Positions 24,546 through 33,324 of a stretch of DNA of 64,000 bases are shown in pieces. The stretch spans positions 1 through 64,000 of the forward strand of contig JBMONO010000024.1 in NCBI GenBank assembly GCA_049323655.1. Reading direction: 5' to 3'. The notes under the pieces are model-generated. The model was given only the letters and a program-made list of their open reading frames with translations, was not told the DNA's origin and did no database searches. This DNA comes from DB1 sp049323655. GTDB taxonomy: Bacteria; Desulfobacterota; Desulfobulbia; Desulfobulbales; SURF-16. Position 1 is the first letter of the stretch. Every line of letters starts with the position of its first letter. Position numbers and translations under genes: made by a program.

Positions 24546-26391
24546 TGGGAATTTCAATGATAACCGCCGTGTGATCATTCTCCTTGCTTTCCAGGGTGAT
24601 GGTGCCGTTGTGCTGCAATACCAGTTCGCGGCTCACAGTCAGCCCCATGCCGACTCCTTCCGAGGCCGGTTTGGTGGTATAGGATGGCTCGAACACCTTG
24701 CCGATGTTTTCGGCGCTGATTCCCACTCCGAAATCGGTGAAAACGAGACGCATCATCTTTTTGCCCTCTTTCTCCACCTCTTGGGCGGAAATTTCCATTT
24801 TTTTCCGGTCGTCTTTTTGCGGAAAGCGCTCATTGAGGGCACGGCGGGCGTTATGGAGAATGCTGAGAAAGACCTGCTGCATCTGCCGGCCGTTGATGCG
24901 GCAGCGCGGAATGCTATCCAGGCTGGTGATGACTCTGGTGCCGTCGATGCGGAAATAGTGACCCATCAGTGCCAGGGAGTTAGCAAGGACATCGCCGATT
25001 TCCGCCAGTTCCCGGGATTGTGCGTCATCCTGGCCGTAGGCAAGGAGATTCTGGGCCAACCCCGCGATTTTTTCTCCCTCGATAATGATACTTCTGAACA
25101 GTTTTTCCCGCTCCAGTTCCTGGTCTGGGTCGCAGGCCGCGTCTGCCAGCAGTTGTGCATAATTGATGATGCCGTTGCTGAGATTAGCGACTTCATGGGC
25201 CACTCCGGTGGCCAGTTCGCCGAGAACGGCCAGATGGGAGATGCGCACCATCTCCGCCTTTTTGTTTTTTTCCGCCTGCAGACACAGCTCTAATTCCCGG
25301 ATCCTGTTTACCTCGTCGGTGAGGTTGACGCCGAGGCAATAAACCCTCTCCGCTTCGTTGCCTTTTTCGCCATACCGGGTAAAGCTGCAGCGGACGGTGC
25401 CCTTTGGCCCCTCTTTTTCATCGGCAAGGGTGAGGAGGATATTCTGTTCCGTTGCCGCCAGCTTCTCGAGTTGCTGGGTGGTGGTCAGCTCTGCAGGTAG
25501 CAGGGCTGGTGGGTCAACAAAGAGTTCGCGCCAGCCTCTGCCCACGACGCCGGACGATGCAAGGGCTAATGGAGGCGCTGCACCGGCGCTGACTTCGATG
25601 ATCTGACCGCTTTTTGAGATGGTGAGGAAAAAACCGTCAATTCCCGTAATCAGCCGGATGGCGGCATCGCGTTGCCTTTCCATTTCCATGCGCAGATCCC
25701 GCAATTTTCGACTGAGCTCGGTGTAGAGAGCGGCGAGTTCGGCTATTTCCCGTGATGGGTTGCTGAGGTGCGCGGCAAAATCCATCGTCTCCTCTCCGCG
25801 GGCTCCCTGCCGGACGAGTTGCAGTACCGGCAGGATAAGTTGGCGATGAAAAAGCATGAGCACCGTCACCAGCAGGAAAACGACAAAGGCGGTGGAGCCG
25901 ATGATGATGTTCTGGAAGCCGATGAGCCGTTCTTTGGCGTTATTGACCAGAAGGCGGTCAAAGAGAATGAGGCGTTCGCCTAAGGTGCGCATCTCTCTGT
26001 TGAGGTTGCGGATGCTTTCCTCTTCGTTGCTGCCGGCCTCAATTTTTCGCAGCAGGAGAATGATGCCGGGCAGGTCGATGCTGTTTAAAAAGGTAAGCTT
26101 GTATTCGTCGCTGATATTGCGATTGGACAGAATGTCCCCGAGGTTGCTGTTGAGTTTTTCCATCTCTTCCGAGATGCCGGTGAGCTTGATCTGGGTGCAA
26201 TCGAGCAAAGCGTCGGCAACATGCTCCCGGATGATGGAAAACTGAAAGATCAGGCTTTCCGTGCGGCTGATGATCGATTCGTGTTGATGATAGAGCTGAT
26301 ACTGGCGGATGCCGAGGCTGAGCAAGGCGATAAGCGCTGCCATCACGACCAGATAAACGGCATATATTGTCTTTTTCAGGGGAAGCGCCAT
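24538..26391 (-). CDS. membrane sensor histidine kinase (NtrB-like transmitter)
   Basis: 617 residues. Two membrane helices (about 8-28 and 165-185) enclose a helical periplasmic sensor of about 135 residues. HAMP-like and PAS regions follow (about 190-375). The H-box is GVAHEVANLSNGIINYAQ, and the ATPase boxes are SILHNARRAL, DFGVGIS and GVGMGLTVSREL. The transmitter resembles that of the kinases at 33.3 and 35.1 kb. It follows the NrfD gene on the same strand after 68 bp containing a GC-rich hairpin, so it may be read with that operon at a lower level. No response regulator is adjacent; the partner may be one of the sigma-54 regulators nearby. Confidence 0.85.
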   Translation of the reverse strand: MALPLKKTIYAVYLVVMAALIALLSLGIRQYQLYHQHESIISRTESLIFQFSIIREHVADALLDCTQIKLTGISEEMEKLNSNLGDILSNRNISDEYKLTFLNSIDLPGIILLLRKIEAGSNEEESIRNLNREMRTLGERLILFDRLLVNNAKERLIGFQNIIIGSTAFVVFLLVTVLMLFHRQLILPVLQLVRQGARGEETMDFAAHLSNPSREIAELAALYTELSRKLRDLRMEMERQRDAAIRLITGIDGFFLTISKSGQIIEVSAGAAPPLALASSGVVGRGWRELFVDPPALLPAELTTTQQLEKLAATEQNILLTLADEKEGPKGTVRCSFTRYGEKGNEAERVYCLGVNLTDEVNRIRELELCLQAEKNKKAEMVRISHLAVLGELATGVAHEVANLSNGIINYAQLLADAACDPDQELEREKLFRSIIIEGEKIAGLAQNLLAYGQDDAQSRELAEIGDVLANSLALMGHYFRIDGTRVITSLDSIPRCRINGRQMQQVFLSILHNARRALNERFPQKDDRKKMEISAQEVEKEGKKMMRLVFTDFGVGISAENIGKVFEPSYTTKPASEGVGMGLTVSRELVLQHNGTITLESKENDHTAVIIEIPIN

Positions 26392-26409
26392 GGTGTCAGC
26401 CTTGGAAAT

Positions 26410-26435
26410 GCCGGGCGGAGCAGTCTCCGCCCGGC
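26410..26435 (-). terminator. GC-rich hairpin between NrfD-like and kinase genes
   Basis: Perfect 10-bp stem GCCGGGCGGA / TCCGCCCGGC with a 6-base loop. No real U-run follows on the minus strand, so partial termination or RNA stabilisation is more likely than full termination. Confidence 0.5.
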
Positions 26436-26459
26436 GAATCGTTGTTTGTGTTGTTTTGC

Positions 26460-27716
26460 TTATTTCCTGTCACCCTGCCAGGTATAGAGGATCGGTAATC
26501 GATACAAAACCGCCCGGTAGACAACGATATAGGTTGCATACACCATGATGGCGATGACCACTTCCCGCCAGTGCGGTATTTCCTGATAGAGGTGCCAGTT
26601 GAAGGTGATGAGGGCCGTGTTCAGTCGATTCAGGGCAATGCCGGCGACCGCAGTAAAGGCGGCCAGGCGGGCGAGTCCGGCCCTGTTGGTGCGGATGGCG
26701 GTGGTGTAGAGGGCCAGGGGGAGAATGACACCGGAGATGATCTCGAAGAGATACCACTGTCCCCAGCCGGTCAGCAGGTGTCCCCAGTTGTTGTCGTGGG
26801 CCAGGGCGATGAACTTGATGACGAGATAGGTTATGAGGGCAAGCGACGCGCCTTTGGCGATACCGAGGGTGCAGCGGTCGAGACTGTCGAGAAAGGTTTT
26901 GTCGCAGCGCCATTTGAGGAACCATTTGCTCAGGGTGCTGACGACGATCAGCATGGAAAGGCCGGCGAAAATGGAGGAACAGAAAAAGTGAAACCATTGG
27001 AATGCCGCAGAGTACCAGAGGGGATGAACCTTCCCGGGAGCGTAGGTGAACAGCGCACCGAGGGCGCCTTGATGCAGGGTGGAAAGGATAATGCCGGCAA
27101 TAGTCAGGCCAAGAACGATGCTTTTGATGAATTTTTTTGGTTTGACCCAGCCCATCAACTCACTGGCAGCCGGAACCAGTTCCGCGATCTGGACGGAAAG
27201 GTAGGTGGCGACATGCCAGGCAACCAGGAAAAGAACCGCAGCCGGACCAAGGGAAACAAACATCGGATAAACAAGGCGCCAGGGCTGACCAAGGTCTACC
27301 TGGAGGAAGACAACGGCAAAGAAATAACCGAGCAAACCGTTCAGCAGTCCGAGGCGTTCGATCGGCTTGAAATCCTTGCGGCCGAATAGTTCCACGGTGG
27401 TGCCGAGCATAAAGCCAGATGCGGAGAGGGGGACCATGACGAACAGACCCCAGCCCAGAAAGAGTCCCCAGGGGTAATCGTAGGAGCTGTGGGTGACCCA
27501 GCCCAGACCGAAAATAAAACGGCCGACGGTGATCGGGATACCGACAGCATAGATGACGGCCAGAATCCAGTTGAAGGGATTGCGGATAAGTTGCGCCCAG
27601 TACTGGGCCGGGGTCAGTCCAAGCAGGAGTTTTTCCTTGAGTGTCCAAGGATTGTTGGTGGTTGGCTTGATAAGTGTATCAATGGGCTGATAGCCTTCTG
27701 CAGCGAGTTTATTCAT
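26460..27716 (-). CDS. NrfD/HybB-family quinone-interacting membrane subunit
   Basis: 418 residues with about ten membrane helices of the NrfD/PsrC/HybB type. Features include NPFNWILAVIYAVGIPITV, a conserved LGQPWRLVYPMF loop, STLHQGALGALF and WGQWYLFEIISGVILPL. Such subunits exchange electrons and protons with the quinone pool. The three-gene set of pentaheme cytochrome, FeS protein and NrfD subunit, without a molybdopterin enzyme, matches quinone:cytochrome c complexes of metal and sulfate reducers (Cbc4/CbcSTU-like as I recall). It would move electrons from menaquinol to periplasmic cytochromes that feed the surface cytochromes of region 1. Direction and partner are inferred. Confidence 0.9.
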   Translation of the reverse strand: MNKLAAEGYQPIDTLIKPTTNNPWTLKEKLLLGLTPAQYWAQLIRNPFNWILAVIYAVGIPITVGRFIFGLGWVTHSSYDYPWGLFLGWGLFVMVPLSASGFMLGTTVELFGRKDFKPIERLGLLNGLLGYFFAVVFLQVDLGQPWRLVYPMFVSLGPAAVLFLVAWHVATYLSVQIAELVPAASELMGWVKPKKFIKSIVLGLTIAGIILSTLHQGALGALFTYAPGKVHPLWYSAAFQWFHFFCSSIFAGLSMLIVVSTLSKWFLKWRCDKTFLDSLDRCTLGIAKGASLALITYLVIKFIALAHDNNWGHLLTGWGQWYLFEIISGVILPLALYTTAIRTNRAGLARLAAFTAVAGIALNRLNTALITFNWHLYQEIPHWREVVIAIMVYATYIVVYRAVLYRLPILYTWQGDRK

Positions 27717-27731
27717 AATGTTCCCTCCTGT

Positions 27732-28658
27732 TTACGCCTTGTTCGACTCATCTTTGTTTGTCTGTTTCCTGGTGGCCAGGAGGTGGAAGCCCGTGAAGAG
27801 AGCGGGCCAGATCGTCAGCACCATCGGCACAATGGCGAGAAAATCCTTGACATAGTTAATGATGGGCTGCGGTCCGAGATGGGTGTCGAAGCCGACCTCC
27901 TCAAAGGGAACATCGGAAAGATACATCCACGAGGTGCCGCCAACTTCGGTCTCGCCGTAAACATGATTAATGTATTTGCCTGGTTTGCTGTCGATGATTT
28001 GATGGGCAAGGTCAATCAGGTCCTTTCTCTTGCCGAAGGTCATGACCCCTTGCGGGCAGGCTTCGACACAGGCGGGCGGCCGACCGAATTTGAGACGGGT
28101 GTCGTAACACATGATGCATTTCTTGACGACAGGATTAATCGCGCTGGAATAGCTGTAGGCCGGCACATAAAAGGGACAGGCGATCATGCAGGTGCGACAG
28201 CCGACGCAGACGGAAGCATCGTAAATCACCGCCCCTTCCGGAGTTTTCTTGTAGGCGTTGACAAAACAGGAGGTGAGGCAGGCGGGCTCGTTGCAGTGAT
28301 TGCACTGGAATTTTCGATAAACAGGCTGATCGCGCCCATCCACTTCGTAGCGGGCGACCACCGTATACTCTTTTTCCGTGGTTCGCCGGGGAAGACCGCC
28401 ATGGCGATGTTCATCAAAGACCGAATAATCGTCAAACGGCTTGTCCGGTTCCGGTAATCCCTGTTCCTTGTTGCACGCTGCTTCACAGGTGCGACAGCCA
28501 ACGCATTTGGTCAGATCGACGAGGACGCCCATGCTGTCAGGGTATCCGCCAAACGCTCCGGCCGCAGCATGACTGCTGGTTGAGCGTGCTGTTGCCGCAA
28601 CGGTAAGCCCGCCTGCCAGGCTTCCTTTGATAAAATTTCTTCTGTCTATTTTCTTCAT
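27732..28658 (-). CDS. HybA-like periplasmic 4Fe-4S ferredoxin subunit with TAT signal
   Basis: 308 residues. The N-terminus has a twin-arginine signal, DRRNFIKGSLAGG. Four cysteine clusters of the HybA/NrfC type follow: CVGCRTCEAAC, CNHCNEPACLTSC, CVGCRTCMIACP, and a set with CIMCYDTRL and CVEACP. Together they hold up to four [4Fe-4S] centres. A C-terminal membrane helix (about residues 280-300) anchors it, as in HybA. It ends 15 bp before the NrfD gene and follows the pentaheme gene by 36 bp, so the three are one operon. It relays electrons between the NrfD quinone site and the cytochrome. Confidence 0.92.
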   Translation of the reverse strand: MKKIDRRNFIKGSLAGGLTVAATARSTSSHAAAGAFGGYPDSMGVLVDLTKCVGCRTCEAACNKEQGLPEPDKPFDDYSVFDEHRHGGLPRRTTEKEYTVVARYEVDGRDQPVYRKFQCNHCNEPACLTSCFVNAYKKTPEGAVIYDASVCVGCRTCMIACPFYVPAYSYSSAINPVVKKCIMCYDTRLKFGRPPACVEACPQGVMTFGKRKDLIDLAHQIIDSKPGKYINHVYGETEVGGTSWMYLSDVPFEEVGFDTHLGPQPIINYVKDFLAIVPMVLTIWPALFTGFHLLATRKQTNKDESNKA

Positions 28659-28694
28659 ATCTTCACCTATGGATTGTTTCTGTTCGATGCGAAC

Positions 28695-29216
28695 TCAATG
28701 ATGTTCTGATGTCTTTCCGGGTTTCGGCGCATACTTGCCGGTGCTGTAGAATTTTTCGCCCTTTTCCGTCATGGCATGGCAATCCTGGCAACCAACCGGT
28801 CCGCCTGCCTGCTGGTGACAGCCAAGACAGTTCTGATGCAGAGCGGCCATCAGTCCCGGTTTCTGTTTGTGGTGCAGATATGGGGTGCTGGCGGTCTTTT
28901 CCATGTTGACCGAGGTGAATGGTTCGGCTTCGTGGCAGCTGCTACATGCGGCAGAGGGCGCTTCACCGCTGTTTTTGTGGCAGGGAATGCAGTTCGGATC
29001 TTCGGGAGGGGTGCCGGCTGTATGGTGATGGCATGCGGTGCAGTTTTCTCCTGTTGCCTCTATGTGCATGTCATGGTCAAAGCTGACCCCCTCATACAGA
29101 TTGGAAAGAATGCTCAATTCGAATATCTCACAATCGCCATCCGGTGTCCCGATAATTGGTGCCGCCAATGCTAACAGTGCAGCAAGGCCAATCAATTTCC
29201 CTCGTCTCAAACTCAT
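28695..29216 (-). CDS. pentaheme periplasmic cytochrome c of the NrfD complex
   Basis: 173 residues with a signal peptide (about 1-20, LAALLALAAPIIG) and five CXXCH motifs (CTACH, CIPCH, CSSCH, CLGCH, CQDCH). Histidines in FDHDMH, HHHTAG and YLHHKQK supply axial ligands, as in class III/c7-type cytochromes. It is the first gene of the operon, behind a sigma-54 promoter, and should take electrons from the FeS subunit to soluble periplasmic cytochromes. The heme number differs from the tetraheme seen in better-known relatives. Confidence 0.88.
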   Translation of the reverse strand: MSLRRGKLIGLAALLALAAPIIGTPDGDCEIFELSILSNLYEGVSFDHDMHIEATGENCTACHHHTAGTPPEDPNCIPCHKNSGEAPSAACSSCHEAEPFTSVNMEKTASTPYLHHKQKPGLMAALHQNCLGCHQQAGGPVGCQDCHAMTEKGEKFYSTGKYAPKPGKTSEHH

Positions 29217-29336
29217 TTCCTCTCTCCTCTTGTAAAAATGAATGAAGAAGTAAGGCTTTTACGAAAAAAAGAAATTTTATGTTTTTTATGAGTAAAAGCC
29301 GTATCGCGCAGCCGTGTCAACTCGTTTGACTCGTTC

Positions 29337-29352
29337 TGCATAAAAAGTGCCA
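29337..29352 (-). promoter_or_regulatory. sigma-54 promoter (-24/-12) of the NrfD-complex operon
   Basis: On the minus strand, TGGCACTTTTTATGCA has TGGCAC at -24, a GC exactly ten bases after the GG, and ATGCA at -12: one mismatch to the TGGCAC-N5-TTGCA consensus. It lies about 120 bp upstream of the cytochrome start codon. An NtrC-type activator should be needed. Confidence 0.72.
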
Positions 29353-29447
29353 ATCGGTGGGGTGTTGTCAGGGGCGTAAAAGGCGGGCACGGGCGACAGG
29401 TGAAAAAAAAATGATCAAGATGAATGAGGCTTCAGTGCTGCGGAATC

Positions 29448-29498
29448 ATGCAACAGAAAAGTGTGGCATAAAGTGTTGCATGCCACACTTCTGTTGCC
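29448..29498 (-). terminator. long imperfect hairpin downstream of ftsH
   Basis: GCAACAGAAAAGTGTGGCAT (29450-29469) pairs with ATGCCACACTTCTGTTGC (29480-29497) with a two-base bulge and a ten-base loop. It closes the ftsH unit; the U-run is weak. Confidence 0.55.
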
Positions 29499-29512
29499 AC
29501 ACATGTGTAGCG

Positions 29513-31333
29513 CTACAGCGATTGTGTTTCACGGCGTTTCATTCGCAACATCTCTTCGTTCAGCTTGCCGATTTCTTTGCATTTCAGAATGATGTTGACT
29601 TCCTCGGCGTCAATGGTTTCCGATTCGAGGAGAATTTCCGAAAGTTTGTGAAGATAGGCGATTTTCCCTTCGAGAATGATCATGGTTTCCTGGTAGCATT
29701 CCTCGATGATGGCATTGATTTCAGCATCGATCGCCTGCGCCGTGCTTTCGCTGTAGGATCGCTTCATGGAACCGGACTGCAGAAAGCTCTGATCCGCGAC
29801 AACATAAGCGCGGGGACCGAGCAGGTCACTCATACCCCATTCGCACACCATCCTGGTGGCGATCTCGGTGGCGGCCTGCAGATCATTACTGGCGCCGGTG
29901 GTGAACTGGTTGAAAACGATTTCCTCGGCCGTTCTGCCGCCCAGCAGGGTCATGACTCTGGTGCGCAGATATTCTTTGGAGTAGGAGTGGCGATCGTCGA
30001 GGGGAACCTGCTGAGTGACGCCGAGGGCACGGCCGCGCGGAATGATGGTGATCTTGTGGACCGGATCCGCTTCAGGCAGGATGTGGGCAACGATGGCATG
30101 GCCTGCCTCGTGGTAGGCGGTGACTTTTCGTTCCTGCTGGCTGATGACCATGCCTTTGCGCTCCGCGCCCATGAGAATCTTGTCTTTTGCCTCTTCGATG
30201 TCGCTCATTTCAATAGCTGCCTTATTTTTCCGGGCCGCCATCAGTGCAGATTCATTCATGAGATTGGCCAGTTCCGCCCCGGTGAATCCCGGGGTGCTTT
30301 TGGCGACATTGGCCAGCAGGACATCCTCGCTCATTTTCAGCTTACGGGCATGGACGGTGAGTATTTTTTCCCTGCCCTTGACATCCGGGGGCAGGATGTT
30401 GACCTGGCGATCAAAACGGCCGGGTCGCAGCAGTGCCGGATCGAGCACATCCGGGCGATTGGTGGCAGCGACGATAATGACCGTCTCCCCGGATTTGAAG
30501 CCGTCCATCTCAACGAGCAGGGCGTTCAGGGTCTGTTCCCGTTCGTCCTGTCCTCCCTGGGAACCGGCGGCACCGCGCATGCGGCCCACCGCGTCGATCT
30601 CGTCGATAAAGATGATGCAGGGTGCGCTTTTTTTCGCCTGCTCAAAGAGGTTGCGCACCCGTGAGGCGCCGACGCCGACGAACATTTCGACGAAATCCGA
30701 TCCGCTCATGCTGTAGAAAGGAACCCCGGCCTCCCCGGCAATCGCCTTGGCCAGCAGGGTTTTTCCGGTGCCTGGCGGGCCCTGAAGAAGAACCCCTTTG
30801 GGGATTCTGCCGCCCAGCTTGGTGAATTTGTCGGAATTTTTCAGAAACTCCACCGTCTCAATGAGTTCTTCTTTCGCCTCCGGAATGCCCGCCACATCCT
30901 TGAAGGTGACCTGCTGGTGCTTTTCCGGGGTCAGGAGTGGTTTGTTCTTGGCAAAGCCGCCGCCTTTTTGTTGTTTTGCCATGAAGTACATCCAGCCGCC
31001 CATGATGAGAAAAAAGAGCAGAGGGGAATAGGCAAGCGATGATTTATCCCAGTATGGGCGGGTGGAAATGGTGATCCCCTTTTCTTCAAGTCGTGGAAGA
31101 AGGGTTGTGATATCGGGAGAATACGTCTGGAATTGCCGGTCGAATTTATCGGTTGCCTCGATGGAGCCGCCTTCGATCGTCACCCTGATGATTTCGTTTT
31201 CCGTGAGCTGAGCGAGGAAGGTCGAATAGTCGACATATGGCAGTTTTTTTTCAGCCTGCCAGAAATTCACGCCGATCAAGGCGACGATGGCTAAAAGTGC
31301 CAGAATGAGGAAGTTGCGAAAGGTAAATTTCAT
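29513..31333 (-). CDS. ftsH: ATP-dependent zinc metalloprotease FtsH
   Basis: 606 residues, normal length. There are two membrane helices (about 7-24 and 101-117) around a periplasmic domain. The AAA+ module has Walker A GPPGTGKT, Walker B IIFIDEID, the second region of homology ATNRPDVLDPALLRPGRFD, and the pore motif FVEMFVGVGASR. The zinc-protease domain has HEAGH with a downstream Asp ligand, and a C-terminal coiled coil follows. It degrades damaged membrane proteins and short-lived regulators at the inner membrane. It is monocistronic here. FtsH paralogs occur in some bacteria; whether another copy exists elsewhere is not visible. Confidence 0.98.
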   Translation of the reverse strand: MKFTFRNFLILALLAIVALIGVNFWQAEKKLPYVDYSTFLAQLTENEIIRVTIEGGSIEATDKFDRQFQTYSPDITTLLPRLEEKGITISTRPYWDKSSLAYSPLLFFLIMGGWMYFMAKQQKGGGFAKNKPLLTPEKHQQVTFKDVAGIPEAKEELIETVEFLKNSDKFTKLGGRIPKGVLLQGPPGTGKTLLAKAIAGEAGVPFYSMSGSDFVEMFVGVGASRVRNLFEQAKKSAPCIIFIDEIDAVGRMRGAAGSQGGQDEREQTLNALLVEMDGFKSGETVIIVAATNRPDVLDPALLRPGRFDRQVNILPPDVKGREKILTVHARKLKMSEDVLLANVAKSTPGFTGAELANLMNESALMAARKNKAAIEMSDIEEAKDKILMGAERKGMVISQQERKVTAYHEAGHAIVAHILPEADPVHKITIIPRGRALGVTQQVPLDDRHSYSKEYLRTRVMTLLGGRTAEEIVFNQFTTGASNDLQAATEIATRMVCEWGMSDLLGPRAYVVADQSFLQSGSMKRSYSESTAQAIDAEINAIIEECYQETMIILEGKIAYLHKLSEILLESETIDAEEVNIILKCKEIGKLNEEMLRMKRRETQSL

Positions 31334-31494
31334 GGTCGCCTCCGCTTGATTTTGCAGTCAAAATTCAGACCTGACCCCTATGCACTCCTTCTGCAAGCTT
31401 CGCGCCCTGTCATGGAGAATGCGGCCGGGCTGGTAAGAAGGTGTGACAGGGAAAAACGAGGGTGCTTTGCGCCGTTGTTTCTCGTCTTCCCTCA

Positions 31495-33324
31495 TTATGG
31501 GGTGATTTCAAGCTGGGATAGATCGATGTTGAACTGTCGAATCTTGCGGTAGAGGGTGCTGCGGTCGATACCGAGGATGCGCGCCGCCTGCGCCTTGTTG
31601 CCGTAAGTGATTTTCAAGGTGTTGAGAATGCGTTCTTCCTCGTTGTCATCACCATCGGACAGGGGGTGTTCGGTTGCCGTCGGCGCCAGGTTGTCCTTGC
31701 CCGCTGTATTGAGTCGGTCGAGATCCTGCAGTTCCAGGGGGAGATTTGCCAGGGTGATGGTGCCGCCCGAACAGAGCACACAGGCCCGTTCGACAACGTG
31801 TTCGAGTTCCCGGACATTGCCGGGCCAGGTGTGGCGGGTCAGTTGCCCCAGGGCCTGGTCTGATATGCCGTGGATTGGTTTTTCCAGGCGCTTGCCGAAC
31901 CGTTCGATGAATTTCTGAATGAGCAGAGGGATGTCTTCATAGCGTTCGCGCAGAGGGGGAAGGACGATATCCACCACTTTGAGCCGGTAGTAGAGATCCT
32001 CCCTGAACTTGCCGGCCATCACCTGGGCCTTGAGGTCGGCATTGGTAGCAGCGATGACCCGGACATCAACCTTGATCGGCCGGTCTTCGCCCACCGGATA
32101 AAAGGTCCGTTCCTGCAGAAAGCGCAGGAGGCGCAGTTGCATCATGGGGGAAATGTCGCCGATTTCATCGAGGAAAAGGCTGCCGCCGTCGGCGGAGAGG
32201 ATACGGCCTTTGCGGTCTCGGTCGGCGCCGGTAAACGATCCCTTTTTGTGGCCGAACAGTTCGCTTTCCAGGAGGTTTTCCGGGATGGCGGTACAGTCGA
32301 CCTTGATCAGTGGCATATCCCGGCGCGGGCTTTCGGCGTGCAGGGCCTCTGCCACCAGCTCCTTGCCGGTGCCGCTTTCGCCGGTAATGAGCACGGTGGT
32401 GTCGACCTTGCCGACATTCTCGATCAGGGTGTAAACGGTCTGCATGGAACGGCTGACACCGATCAGACGGTGCATACCGGTTCTTCTTTCCCTTTGTTCG
32501 AGGGCCTCAAGCCGACTGACGTCGCGCGCCACCAGGACGACGCCGAGAAATTGTCCGTCCGTGGTCAGCAGGGGGGCGGCGCTGACCCGGAAAACCGTGG
32601 TGCCGTGACCTTCCAGTTCGACTTCCACCCGATGTTCAGCTACCTCGGTTTCGTTTTCTAAAACGGTTTTGGCGTCAAAGGCAAAAATCTGGGAAAAGCA
32701 GGGCAGATCATCGATGCGGCCGCTGGGGGAGGCATTGGGATTGATTTTTTCGAGCCATTTCTTGGCCTCTGTGTTCATGTCGATGATCATCATCTCCGCA
32801 TCGACGGTGACGACAAGATCCTTGATGCTGCGGAAAACGGTTTCCAGATAGTGCTGATAGCGTTGTTTTTCCAGAAAGAGCCGTTCGTTTTCCTTGTGCA
32901 GGGTGTGTTGCTGCAAAGCCATTCTCGCGGTGCGCAGCAGGTTGTCTTTTTTCACCGGCTTGGCCAGATAATCAAAGGCGCCGAGGCGAACCGCCTCGGC
33001 CGCGGAATTGATGTTCGGATACCCTGTCACCATGACAACCGGACATTTTTTGCCCATCTCCTTGACCTGGCGCAGCAGGTCGATGCCGGAGGAGCCCTCC
33101 ATGACAATGTCACTAATGATGAGGTCAAAATGCTGTTTTTGCAGTAATTCCAGGGCCTCGTCATAGGAGGAGGCCACGGATACCGGTCCGTACCCTTCCC
33201 GGCTCAGAAACATCTTGAAGGTCAGCCGCAGGCTTTCCTCGTCGTCAACCACCAGAATGGCGCTGTTTTTTTTTGCCACTTCATCCAGGGTGATTCTGTC
33301 GTTGCTGTCCATCATGGTGAGCAC
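31495..33324 (-). CDS. NtrC-family sigma-54 response regulator with internal PAS domain
   Basis: 609 residues. The receiver (about 20-140) has acceptor Asp72 (IISDIVM) and the Lys of YLAKPVKK. A PAS domain (about 160-285) sits between receiver and AAA+ domain, an uncommon insertion. The AAA+ domain (about 290-525) shows GESGTGKE, LFGHKKGSFTGA (the sigma-54 contact loop, here GSFTGA), GGSLFLDEIGD and RKGRI. The C-terminal Fis helix-turn-helix ends ILGIDRSTLYRKIRQF. It overlaps the upstream kinase gene by 44 bp, so the two form a pair. It is a good candidate activator of the sigma-54 promoters at 29337-29352 and 8759-8773; that link is inferred. Confidence 0.92.
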   Translation of the reverse strand: MLTMMDSNDRITLDEVAKKNSAILVVDDEESLRLTFKMFLSREGYGPVSVASSYDEALELLQKQHFDLIISDIVMEGSSGIDLLRQVKEMGKKCPVVMVTGYPNINSAAEAVRLGAFDYLAKPVKKDNLLRTARMALQQHTLHKENERLFLEKQRYQHYLETVFRSIKDLVVTVDAEMMIIDMNTEAKKWLEKINPNASPSGRIDDLPCFSQIFAFDAKTVLENETEVAEHRVEVELEGHGTTVFRVSAAPLLTTDGQFLGVVLVARDVSRLEALEQRERRTGMHRLIGVSRSMQTVYTLIENVGKVDTTVLITGESGTGKELVAEALHAESPRRDMPLIKVDCTAIPENLLESELFGHKKGSFTGADRDRKGRILSADGGSLFLDEIGDISPMMQLRLLRFLQERTFYPVGEDRPIKVDVRVIAATNADLKAQVMAGKFREDLYYRLKVVDIVLPPLRERYEDIPLLIQKFIERFGKRLEKPIHGISDQALGQLTRHTWPGNVRELEHVVERACVLCSGGTITLANLPLELQDLDRLNTAGKDNLAPTATEHPLSDGDDNEEERILNTLKITYGNKAQAARILGIDRSTLYRKIRQFNIDLSQLEITP

